From a virus: a stretch of 64,000 nt of DNA. Numbering within the stretch: the stretch's first letter is position 1; every line of letters begins with the position of its first letter. The position numbers and the translations under genes are program-made. Positions 22,402 to 30,565 of this stretch are shown in pieces. The notes under the pieces were generated by a model. The model was not told the DNA's origin. It made no database searches and saw only the letters and a program-made list of their open reading frames with translations. The stretch is from IMG/VR virus record IMGVR_UViG_3300044904_000056, positions 40,041 through 104,040 of that record; one strand, written 5' to 3'.

Positions 22402-22710
22402 TCACTCTTTCGCAATTCTCAACCCAGCAAGATTGATGCGCTGCTGTTCCTTATCATCGAGCATATTGAAGTCACTTTCAAGCCTTCTCACCTCCCGGAA
22501 CATAGGAGCAATCCTTCTAATCATCTCTAGCTCGTGCAATTCACCAATGATGGTATTGGCTATATGGTTGATGACCTCCCCCTCATTCAACAGGATTGTC
22601 TGCTTTGTTTCCAAATTAGCAGTGATGAAATTTGCTTCCTTACACTCATCAAAGCACCTTTCTATCAGACTCTGAAGCTCATAGCTAGTCACTACAGTCT
22701 TTGTTGTCAC
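22402..22710 (-). CDS. Hypothetical helical protein, 102 residues
   Basis: It is mostly amphipathic helix (SYELQSLIERCFDECKEANF, GEVINHIANTIIGELHELEMIRRIAPMF, VRRLESDFNMLDDKEQQRI), suggesting an oligomeric coiled-coil protein. No family is recognised. It overlaps the SF2 helicase gene's stop by 4 bases. Confidence 0.6.
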   Translation of the reverse strand: MTTKTVVTSYELQSLIERCFDECKEANFITANLETKQTILLNEGEVINHIANTIIGELHELEMIRRIAPMFREVRRLESDFNMLDDKEQQRINLAGLRIAKE

Positions 22711-24188
22711 TTTTCCCTCCTGATGATTTTGATGTCTGCCATATCTTCCCTTTCATAGAGTTTCAGCCTCTTCACTGAATGCCGGAAGAGATATTTGTTG
22801 CCTTTGTCGATGAAATCAGTCACAAAAATTTTGTTAGGCCCCTTCTGCTTTGCCCTCAAGGTCCTCCCAAGCCTCTGGAGCACCAGCTCCATACCCTGAC
22901 CCCCTGCACAGTTCACCCATGCGGAGATTTCAGGAACATCCATCCCCACGCTGAAAACGTCACTCACTACTAGAATAGGAACGCGGCCCCGCTTAAAATC
23001 GTTGATCATCCTTTCCCGTACAGGCAGAGGTGTTCTCCCGGAAAGGAACTCTGACTTCAAATCTGTTGCCTGTTCTAGCTTATGGAGGAGCTTCAGCCCG
23101 TGTTTGATACGGACTACTGTAACTAGCACTTTCAAGTCCTTTTCAAGATAGCGGAGGACCTCTTTCACTGCTGTTCTGTTGCGCTTGCTGTTCCTAACTA
23201 TCCCTTTCTGGTAGGATTCTGGATAGGTTGAATACTCCTCGCAAGGAACTTCGATGAACCGGATGTAAGGCTTTGCTGAACGGCCTTTCTCAACTAGCTC
23301 CTTGTTCCGAATTTCTGCTAGGACAGGCCCTGTCAGCCCAGTGTAGTGCATCATCTTGACTTTGCTCTTCTCATCGATGGTTCCTGAAAGCCCAAAACGC
23401 ATCGGAGCTTGGCAAAATTTCGTGATGCGGACAGCAGTAGCAGCCTTATTCAGATGGAATTCGTCAAAGAACAGGATGTTGCACTTCTCAAGGAATCTCT
23501 TGAACTTCCATACGTGAAGGACATTGTTAGCCGTCTGAACTGTTGCAACAATAATCCCCTTGCTAGGAATCCGCTTCCTGCCTGCCCCTAGCATTGTGAC
23601 AGGAATATCAAGGTGCTTCCGGAACCTCTCTGCCGTCTGCTTTACAAGGCTTGCCCGGTGAATAATTAGCAGAACTCTCGGGGCCTTCTTCAACTGCCTA
23701 TGGTACTCTGCTATGATAGCGCAAGCCATCTCTGTCTTACCTGCGTTGGTAGCGCAGTGCAGAATCCCCCTACCGTTGAAGAGAGCCTGCCGGACAGCAG
23801 ACAGTTGTTCCTCCCGGACTTCAACTTCATCCTGGAAATCGAACTTCTTGAAAGTCAGATCAAACTTTGGGAGAGGCTTCCGCAGGTCGTGGATTTCAAG
23901 TTTCCCCTTATAGTGCTTCTTGACGTACTCGACTAGGCCTGATGCGAAGGTCCCTGACCTTTTATCATAAAACCGGATGTACTTGGCCTTGTTTTGAATC
24001 TCCTCAATTCTCTTCTTTCGCTCCCTCTTGTCAGGGATGCTACTGAACCAGGCGAGCCTCTTGAGAAGCTGAAAAGCACGCCATTCACCAGACTTATCTA
24101 GCACCCGCAAGATATGGTAGAGCTTCCTGCGTTCGTGCTTATCCCCACTGTATGACGTGCGGGCCTCGCGGATAGTCAGTTCAATCAC
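22707..24188 (-). CDS. Superfamily 2 DNA helicase (UvsW-like)
   Basis: Motif I is ATNAGKT (146-152), motif Ia LLIIHRASLVKQT, motif II FFDEFH, motif III FGLSGT, motif V VVSDVFSVGMDVPEISAWVNC and motif VI VLQRLGRTLRAKQKG. The 493-residue size and DEFH box fit T4 UvsW-like helicases, which unwind branched recombination and origin R-loop structures. It overlaps genes on both sides. Its neighbour is the candidate origin. Confidence 0.9.
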   Translation of the reverse strand: MIELTIREARTSYSGDKHERRKLYHILRVLDKSGEWRAFQLLKRLAWFSSIPDKRERKKRIEEIQNKAKYIRFYDKRSGTFASGLVEYVKKHYKGKLEIHDLRKPLPKFDLTFKKFDFQDEVEVREEQLSAVRQALFNGRGILHCATNAGKTEMACAIIAEYHRQLKKAPRVLLIIHRASLVKQTAERFRKHLDIPVTMLGAGRKRIPSKGIIVATVQTANNVLHVWKFKRFLEKCNILFFDEFHLNKAATAVRITKFCQAPMRFGLSGTIDEKSKVKMMHYTGLTGPVLAEIRNKELVEKGRSAKPYIRFIEVPCEEYSTYPESYQKGIVRNSKRNRTAVKEVLRYLEKDLKVLVTVVRIKHGLKLLHKLEQATDLKSEFLSGRTPLPVRERMINDFKRGRVPILVVSDVFSVGMDVPEISAWVNCAGGQGMELVLQRLGRTLRAKQKGPNKIFVTDFIDKGNKYLFRHSVKRLKLYEREDMADIKIIRREK

Positions 24189-24693
24189 GGGGTATCTCAG
24201 AGTATTTGCCCTTAATCCTCGGAAACCACTTTGACCGGGGGAATCTTACGTGGCCGTGCAGGAATAGGTCAAGCTGCCTTTTCCATATCTCTTGCTCCTT
24301 CAGCCTTTTCTCTTGCAGACCTTCTATGTAGTCCTTCCGGAGAAACCCGCAGGAGCAGTCTGGAATCCTCTGATATTCATAGCCTTTCCCATAGCCATAG
24401 TACACATCTCCAATTCTAAGCCTTGAAGCCCGCCAATGAAGGTATATCCGCTTGATAAGTCTCTTCCGGGAGCCTTTGCTCTTCAAAGCGTGTTTCTCGC
24501 ATAGTTCCCGGAGACGTTCTGTTGTCTGCCTCATAGCCCAACTTGGGAGATAATCACCAGGATTCCAAGAACCATGTTTGTGCCGGTCGTACTTTGGTGC
24601 AGGATATTTCTTCCGAAGTTTGATAAACCATCGCACCATCTCCAGTTCATTCTCATCATCAATTCTTGGGAACCTGGGTTTATTCACTATCAC
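24181..24693 (-). CDS. SAP-domain-like protein with RFPR at both ends
   Basis: Residues 58-87 (TERLRELCEKHALKSKGS then RKRLIKRIY) have the helix-turn-helix pattern of a SAP DNA-binding domain. A CSCG pair follows at 113-116. The protein begins MIVNKPRFPR and has RFPR at 150-153 and WFPR at 156-159. The GTG start at 24693 has TAGGAGG and a GCGTTCTAT element upstream. It is the first gene of the replication block and overlaps the helicase by 8 bases. The role is unknown, probably DNA binding. Confidence 0.6.
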   Translation of the reverse strand: MIVNKPRFPRIDDENELEMVRWFIKLRKKYPAPKYDRHKHGSWNPGDYLPSWAMRQTTERLRELCEKHALKSKGSRKRLIKRIYLHWRASRLRIGDVYYGYGKGYEYQRIPDCSCGFLRKDYIEGLQEKRLKEQEIWKRQLDLFLHGHVRFPRSKWFPRIKGKYSEIPRD

Positions 24694-24715
24694 CGGGGCC
24701 TTTCCTCCTACTCAA

Positions 24716-24724
24716 ATAGAACGC
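24716..24724 (-). promoter_or_regulatory. GCGTTCTAT element, copy 4
   Basis: GCGTTCTAT on the minus strand ends 22 bases before the GTG at 24693, with TAGGAGG in between. The 285-base gap 24694-24978 has no other gene, so this is the best candidate control site for the replication block. Confidence 0.5.
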
Positions 24725-24978
24725 GGGGGTTTGGTTAGGACCAGCAACAAACTCAACTTTGGCCTACGGCGTGGTTTCCTGCCCACGTGCTTTTGGGCTG
24801 TTTTGTCAAGGACACTCATCCCAACAATGGGAAAACGTGGACGTTTCTACTCATTTGAGGCGGTTTTTGAATCCCCAAGCAGCCTTACCCTACTGGGGGT
24901 GGGGGTTGCTAGCAGCAGGCCAGCTTGAAAGTGGGTTTAACCACCAATCTGCGTGGGTGCTAATCCCAGTCTAACCGT

Positions 24979-26433
24979 TTAGGAGTCTGTATACCACCAA
25001 CAGGCATTCTCACAAGATAAATCTGCTGGGTCAAGTATCCGGAGGATTGTTGGGTCAGGCATACCCGGAGAGAATCCTGCCAGTGCAGCCCCTTTTGTGA
25101 GTGTTCCCCCGAGAGAGCCAGTCAGAAGATAGATTCTTGGCTTCCCATCAGTGTTGAGGTCAAAGTCAATAGCTGCATGTTTCTTCTTTCCAATATAGAC
25201 AGACCAGAAAGCATCAGTAAACGGAATTGATGTAGCAGCCGTTAATTCCCCATAGGGAACTCGCAAGAAGCTTGGGGAGGAACCATAACTAGTAAGTCCC
25301 ACTATCTGGCTTCTGAGGATAGGACCACTACTCCCCACCTTAGAATACAAAATTGGTCTGACATTTGGAGGACTCCCTCCTACCGGAAGCGAAGGAATCA
25401 CTGCAGCCTTCCCCGCTTTGTTTTGATTACAGATTGCAACTGTAGTAACGGCAGGACTCTGAATGTTCTCTTGCAACAAGAATGATAGATCAGTTCCCAA
25501 TATGGCAATAAGAGCATATGTAGTAATGAGGTCAGTGGAGACTCCTATAGAGTCTATTTCCGAACCAGGCCCGTCCCAGATTGTAAGAAATGGGGAGACA
25601 GTTCCTGTTGAGCCCGAGTCGGAGTCATAGCTTGCAAGAAGAGTAGGAACGGAGCCGTGCGGGGCTAGGGAGTACATCCGATAGAGTCTGTCAGAAGTGA
25701 TTGGGTCAAACTCCTGTGTAACAAAGTAGATTGCCCCAGTGTCATCAGGCCAAACACTGAGGATATCAAGAGTGTTCGGGAACTCATAGCTTGTACTTGT
25801 AATAACATTTGCAAGAGCAAGGTCTGTTATGTCAAACACCTGCAAAGCTGAATCCAGTAGTATAGTGGAGGAGAATGGAGCTGTCCCTAGGTGTACACAG
25901 CAAAAGCTGATATTTGTGAAACTAGTCTCTGTTTGTTCTACAGCACTTGCAATATATGCACCAGAAGGGGAGGGTCTCTTTGCATTCAACCCATTGATGT
26001 CGCTAGCCAGATTAACTAACACAGGGTTTGTTACATCAATTCTGTAAATCTTGCTGTCCCCAAACTGTTGGATATATAAATCCGAAAAATTGCAACCCAC
26101 TGGAGTGTTGTCGGGGAAAGTACCAAAGACTCGAATTGCTGTTTTCACTGCCCCACTGAAGAATGGTGGATGTATGATTTCCACCTTTGGTGCATTTGGC
26201 GAGATTGGAGCAGCCTTGTAAATCCCCCCGGCTGGCATTACGATGACCTGCTGACCTGGTACGCAAGGATAGAGTGTAGTTGCTGTAAGGAGCTGCCCAC
26301 CAACCATGATAGCAGCTGTCCCATCAGAATTCACTAAGCTGACTACGCCTAGACGGTTTCCACTTGAACCCCCAACAGTCTTCTGATATTCCTGGCGGAC
26401 TAGGTTGCGGATTGCACTTTTGAGGTCACTCAC
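24979..26433 (-). CDS. Tail/baseplate-associated beta-propeller-like protein
   Basis: The first 75 residues (SDLKSAIRNLVRQE, then GVVSLVNSDGTAAIMVGGQ and PGQQVIVMPAGG) repeat the fold and pattern of the neighbouring 83-residue protein and look like a small OB-type attachment domain. The remaining 400 residues contain many short beta strands with recurring DxxG/Ser-Pro turns (YRIDVTNPVLVNLASD, LQVFDITDLALANV), suggestive of a propeller. It is likely a distal tail or receptor-binding component. No enzyme motif was found. Confidence 0.6.
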   Translation of the reverse strand: MSDLKSAIRNLVRQEYQKTVGGSSGNRLGVVSLVNSDGTAAIMVGGQLLTATTLYPCVPGQQVIVMPAGGIYKAAPISPNAPKVEIIHPPFFSGAVKTAIRVFGTFPDNTPVGCNFSDLYIQQFGDSKIYRIDVTNPVLVNLASDINGLNAKRPSPSGAYIASAVEQTETSFTNISFCCVHLGTAPFSSTILLDSALQVFDITDLALANVITSTSYEFPNTLDILSVWPDDTGAIYFVTQEFDPITSDRLYRMYSLAPHGSVPTLLASYDSDSGSTGTVSPFLTIWDGPGSEIDSIGVSTDLITTYALIAILGTDLSFLLQENIQSPAVTTVAICNQNKAGKAAVIPSLPVGGSPPNVRPILYSKVGSSGPILRSQIVGLTSYGSSPSFLRVPYGELTAATSIPFTDAFWSVYIGKKKHAAIDFDLNTDGKPRIYLLTGSLGGTLTKGAALAGFSPGMPDPTILRILDPADLSCENACWWYTDS

Positions 26434-26681
26434 AGAGCAACCCGGATTCCCTCTTGAGAGGTTACAACGATGACCTGCTCCCCTATTGTCCGGACGATTG
26501 GAGTTCCAACACTCTGATAGGACCCACTAGGCGTCTCTACGTTCACTGTCCCATCAGCATTGACGGCAGATACGATTCCCTGAACATTGTTCTGTTGGCT
26601 TAGGGAGGACGATTGGATTGCTGCAATCTCCTGCCGGATTAAGGTCCGGATTGCTTCCTTGATAGGATGACCGTCTGGCAT
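26430..26681 (-). CDS. Small baseplate protein, paralogous to the N-terminus of the next gene
   Basis: At 83 residues it consists of a helix (IKEAIRTLIRQEIAAIQ) and an OB-like beta domain (GIVSAVNADGTVNVET, then GEQVIVVTSQEG). It aligns with residues 1-75 of the downstream 484-residue protein, so the two share an attachment module. Stop and start overlap (ATGA). Confidence 0.6.
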   Translation of the reverse strand: MPDGHPIKEAIRTLIRQEIAAIQSSSLSQQNNVQGIVSAVNADGTVNVETPSGSYQSVGTPIVRTIGEQVIVVTSQEGIRVAL

Positions 26682-26687
26682 ATGCCC

Positions 26688-28379
26688 TTACTTACCCCAC
26701 ACGGTGCCCCCACCGCTGGTGGCTGAGAGATTGCCGTCAGTGCTGTAATCATAGACTTCTGCGGTGATATTCAGAAGGACAGCTGACCGGGAAAGGGTCA
26801 AACCAACCGATTGAATCCTCCCGCAAACAGGCTGGTCAACCCCTTTAGGGGAGGCTCCCCCCTGCGCTGTAATCAGGAGCTGGTCCCCTGGCTGGGGCAT
26901 TGTGCCCCGGTAGAGGCAGGACATTGTTGTCCGGTAGCGGGGCGAGTTGATGCGCTTGTAGTTAGAGACATATTTCAAGTAGTAGCCCTGCTGCGCTGTG
27001 CCACTCCCAAAGTTCACCTGAGAGGAAGGATTGATGACAACGGTGTTGTTAGGAATTCCAAACGGATTTACAGGGTTGCCAACAGGGAAGGTCGTTGGAA
27101 GGACCCGAGGGAAGGTCCACAGTTCCATCGTGATAGAAAAGAAATTGCTCGCTGCCTCCCCACTATCCCCCATACCATTTGGACGAAGGACCAGACAGGA
27201 GGGGAGGTCAAAGAATTGGCTGCTAAGAGAATCAAATAATGTCGTCTCATCAGCAGTGAACCCGTATATCCCTGACTCCGTCCCAGCGTTGTCAAATATG
27301 AATTCTTTTGTTGTCCCCTGCCGGGTTACTCCTGTTACCGGAGAGCCTACAAAGGGTGAGACATTTCCCGGCAGATTTAGGGATTTTATCAGCCGTGTGA
27401 AATTCGTTATGCCCCTCAAGTTAGAAGGGTTGGTGGGGGACTGAAACACCTTCCAATACCTCCCACTAGCTACTGAAGGAGCAGGATTGGAGAAGTCTGT
27501 TCCAGGGGGAGGAGTCCACTCTTCAGAGTTCCCATCTATGAGCCAACCATCCGGAATAGGGATGAAGTCAGAGGCTCCTGTCCCACTCGGAGCACCTGCC
27601 TGCACGGTGAACTTCGGCTGCTTCTGAGCGTGAGCAGAATCAAAAACGAAATCGCCAGGATTGTTGAAATTTACAGCAGTCAAGACAGGATTGAGGATGC
27701 TAGCAACATCCATCGAGTAGTCCTGAAGCTGAGATATGGAAACGATGTCTGTTACAGGGACTCTGAAGGTATTGGCGTTGGGGGGTGAAACTCCAGGGTC
27801 TACTACATAAATGCCATCATTCCGGACGATTACATCAGCTAGCATAATGCTAGCAAGCTGTTGAATCCCTGAGAGGATATTTCCCCGGAAGGTAAATCCG
27901 GAGATTGGTGGGTTCATAGTATACCAATAGAGTAGTATTGCTCCCTGCTGACTAGCAAGCTGGGAAGCCAACCCAGCACAGAAGGCGTTGACTCCCCCAG
28001 GCACTCCAACAAAGCCTGTCAGGGTAGCAGCTGGGGAAGTGCAAGGGCCTCCCACAGTCTGAACTAATCCGCCTCTCCCAAGGGAGGAGCCTGTCTGTTT
28101 CAACGTGACAACCCTACCACTCGGCAATGAGAATGAGAGATTTTCTAGCAGGTTTACGATGGAGCCTTGGAGAATGGTCGCTGAGAAGGAGCCGCCAGTC
28201 AGAGTGAAGTTTATCTGCAGGCTGATGAGGTTCTTCACCGTCAGGATGGATTGATTGTTCAGGATTACAGTTGGGTCAGGAAGGATGACATCTCTGGGAG
28301 TAACAGGAGATGTAGGTATGTATGGTGGGCCACCATAAGGGCCTAACCCAAATCCCGGAGGTCCACCAAAACCGCCCAT
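26688..28379 (-). CDS. Tail hub/baseplate-like structural protein
   Basis: The N-terminus is Gly/Pro-rich (GGFGGPPGFGLGPYGGPP). The 563 residues are otherwise beta-rich with few charges, like tail hub or distal tail proteins. Position after the fibre and before the OB-module protein supports a tail-tip role. No catalytic motif is visible and the exact homologue is not recognised. Confidence 0.55.
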   Translation of the reverse strand: MGGFGGPPGFGLGPYGGPPYIPTSPVTPRDVILPDPTVILNNQSILTVKNLISLQINFTLTGGSFSATILQGSIVNLLENLSFSLPSGRVVTLKQTGSSLGRGGLVQTVGGPCTSPAATLTGFVGVPGGVNAFCAGLASQLASQQGAILLYWYTMNPPISGFTFRGNILSGIQQLASIMLADVIVRNDGIYVVDPGVSPPNANTFRVPVTDIVSISQLQDYSMDVASILNPVLTAVNFNNPGDFVFDSAHAQKQPKFTVQAGAPSGTGASDFIPIPDGWLIDGNSEEWTPPPGTDFSNPAPSVASGRYWKVFQSPTNPSNLRGITNFTRLIKSLNLPGNVSPFVGSPVTGVTRQGTTKEFIFDNAGTESGIYGFTADETTLFDSLSSQFFDLPSCLVLRPNGMGDSGEAASNFFSITMELWTFPRVLPTTFPVGNPVNPFGIPNNTVVINPSSQVNFGSGTAQQGYYLKYVSNYKRINSPRYRTTMSCLYRGTMPQPGDQLLITAQGGASPKGVDQPVCGRIQSVGLTLSRSAVLLNITAEVYDYSTDGNLSATSGGGTVWGK

Positions 28380-28393
28380 CTTTTCTCCCTATT

Positions 28394-30529
28394 CTAACTT
28401 TGACCCTGAAGCTTTTCGATACACTTCTGAAGTTTCTCTATTTGTTTCTGCTGAGCCTTTACCGCATTCACGAGCGCCGCAATTACGGGGCGATCATCAA
28501 AACCAAGATATTCCGCACCGTCTTTCGCTACTTGCTTACCTACAATTGATTCCGGTATTTTCTTTTGGACATCCTGCGCGCTGAAACCCACATACTCCCT
28601 ATCACTGGTATCACCCGCAACTTCCTGTCCTTTCTCGTTCCACTTATAACGGATGGGCGTTATGGACAGGATTTCATCAAGTCCACCCTTGTAGGGTACA
28701 GCGCTTTTCAGACGTTCATCCGAAGTCACGGTCAGGGTGGTTACAATTCCACCGATAGTTGCGATTGAAGTCGGCACTCCTGCCGTTTGAGTGACGCCCG
28801 GTGTTCCATTGATGTAATAAGCAGTCTCAACGTTTATGGTTCCTGTACCCTTGCCGCTTCCGGTCGGTGCCCCAACCCAGACTCCTTGTCCTGCTGAAGT
28901 ATTGCCTATAGCAAATTGAAGGACATTGTTGTGGTCATAAAAACCAAGTAGATAGCCACCCGTCTGAATAGACCAATCTGCCCCTGCAACATCGTTCATA
29001 CGCAGTATGGCTTGGCTCGAAGCATTCCCCACAGTGATTTGGTTTGCGCTAAGAATCGAGTTTGCAATATCAACTGTGCCTGTAAGTACTGGTGTGCCAG
29101 CAAGCACAACCGCCCCAGTTCCCGTGGTGCCGTTGCTCAGGTCGGAGGCCGCAAGGGCAGCATCTACAAACGTAGTGCCATTACTCCGTAACACATCCCC
29201 AGAAGGGGGTACAGCGGAACCAAGGATCAATCGTTTATAAGTGGTTGTTGCAAAGGGCTCTGCAAGACCGGAAGGAACTACACGAAACTCCATCTGTCCG
29301 TTACCCTCATGCATAATGAGAGCCATACCAACTTTTGCTGAGTCATCATAAACCCAATTGCCTAATTCGGGGTCATAGCGCAAATTTGAAGTAAAATTGA
29401 GTCCATTACCATCTTTCCCGAGACGTGTGTATGTACTGTCATTACCGGGACCACCAAATTGAGCCGCTTGCCAAGCAGGAACTTGAACATACAAAGGAAG
29501 ACCAGTTGGTTGTAGATAATGCACTTTTTGAGTAATCAAATAGCGCAGGGAGCCTTGCGTAAAGTCTAGCCCCTCCAACTCATCGGCTATAGTGACGATG
29601 TATACTTGTGTCACTTGCCCTGTCAATGATACTTGGTAGATTGCTCCACCCAACCCGCTGGAATTGTCCGCAGCAATGAAGAAAGACTGTGTAGGTACAT
29701 TGTAGGTAATACCCTGAATTCTGTTGATTGTCTGCGATAGAGACACAGTCCCCAACAACGTCAGCGTGGTTAGGTCGTATTTCCAAATCTTTGTCCCATC
29801 GCAGAAAGACGCAATATAGAGAGCAGATTGTAGGGGGACCACACAAATAGCTGAAACCTCATGCCCATCCCCTGATATGTCATTGTAGGTCAGCAACGGT
29901 AGTCCGCTTGATGTGGCATCGTAGACAGCAAGCGTTTGATGGGCAGTATCCCCGCAAACACCATCCCAATATTCTACAGGAATATATAACTTACCATTGT
30001 AGTAACAGCCGTCGCCGCAGTGGTTCACCCCAGGAGGAAGACCAGAAAACGGGGTGCTGTTTTGAGTTACAATACTCCAAGTCCCATCGTTATTCCGCTT
30101 ATAGATTGTACCCGTGTCAATTGTATAATGGTACACTCCGTCAGTCGTGTAGCCTTGCTGGGACGAAGTAGCTGGCGAAGTAAAAATGTCAACCCAAGAT
30201 GTAATAGAGAGGTCAGGTGCAACTGAAATCATCCCCGCAACAATCGGAGAGTCCCCCAATACAACAGCGCCGCTACCCGTCACACCGTTGCTCAGGTCGG
30301 AGGCAGCAAGCTGACTAACCGTAACCGCTGACCCCGCAGAAGTCTGTTTTAAGACTCGGGATGTACCCCCTGTTCCTGATAAGTCTGCGCCTGTACCTCC
30401 CTTGTTAAGGGCAAGTTTACTACTTGGAAACAGCCCGTCAAGGATGTCTTCGTTAGCATTTAACGGAACATCCCAATTCGCGCTACCGTTTGCCGGCTTA
30501 TTCAATCCTAAATTTGGAGTAGTCGTCAT
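28394..30529 (-). CDS. Tail fibre with S74-type intramolecular chaperone
   Basis: The N-terminus (TTTPNLGLNKPANGSANWD) is a common fibre start. The middle includes two copies of a LSNGxTGxGAVVL segment and a beta-propeller-like section. The C-terminal 130 residues are a peptidase S74/ICA domain: DERLKSAVPYKGGLDEIL, RYKWNEKGQE, YVGFSAQDVQKKIPE, then a terminal coiled coil (KAQQKQIEKLQKCIEKLQ). Such chaperones trimerise the fibre and then cut themselves off. At 711 residues it is the longest fibre in the window. Confidence 0.85.
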   Translation of the reverse strand: MTTTPNLGLNKPANGSANWDVPLNANEDILDGLFPSSKLALNKGGTGADLSGTGGTSRVLKQTSAGSAVTVSQLAASDLSNGVTGSGAVVLGDSPIVAGMISVAPDLSITSWVDIFTSPATSSQQGYTTDGVYHYTIDTGTIYKRNNDGTWSIVTQNSTPFSGLPPGVNHCGDGCYYNGKLYIPVEYWDGVCGDTAHQTLAVYDATSSGLPLLTYNDISGDGHEVSAICVVPLQSALYIASFCDGTKIWKYDLTTLTLLGTVSLSQTINRIQGITYNVPTQSFFIAADNSSGLGGAIYQVSLTGQVTQVYIVTIADELEGLDFTQGSLRYLITQKVHYLQPTGLPLYVQVPAWQAAQFGGPGNDSTYTRLGKDGNGLNFTSNLRYDPELGNWVYDDSAKVGMALIMHEGNGQMEFRVVPSGLAEPFATTTYKRLILGSAVPPSGDVLRSNGTTFVDAALAASDLSNGTTGTGAVVLAGTPVLTGTVDIANSILSANQITVGNASSQAILRMNDVAGADWSIQTGGYLLGFYDHNNVLQFAIGNTSAGQGVWVGAPTGSGKGTGTINVETAYYINGTPGVTQTAGVPTSIATIGGIVTTLTVTSDERLKSAVPYKGGLDEILSITPIRYKWNEKGQEVAGDTSDREYVGFSAQDVQKKIPESIVGKQVAKDGAEYLGFDDRPVIAALVNAVKAQQKQIEKLQKCIEKLQGQS

Positions 30530-30565
30530 TTCTATCCCCCTTCCCTACTACTAGCAATTGCCATA

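Noticed and set aside
24804-24809. TTGACA on the minus strand as a -35 box in the gap before the replication block
   Set aside because: No -10-like hexamer follows at 16-18 bases.
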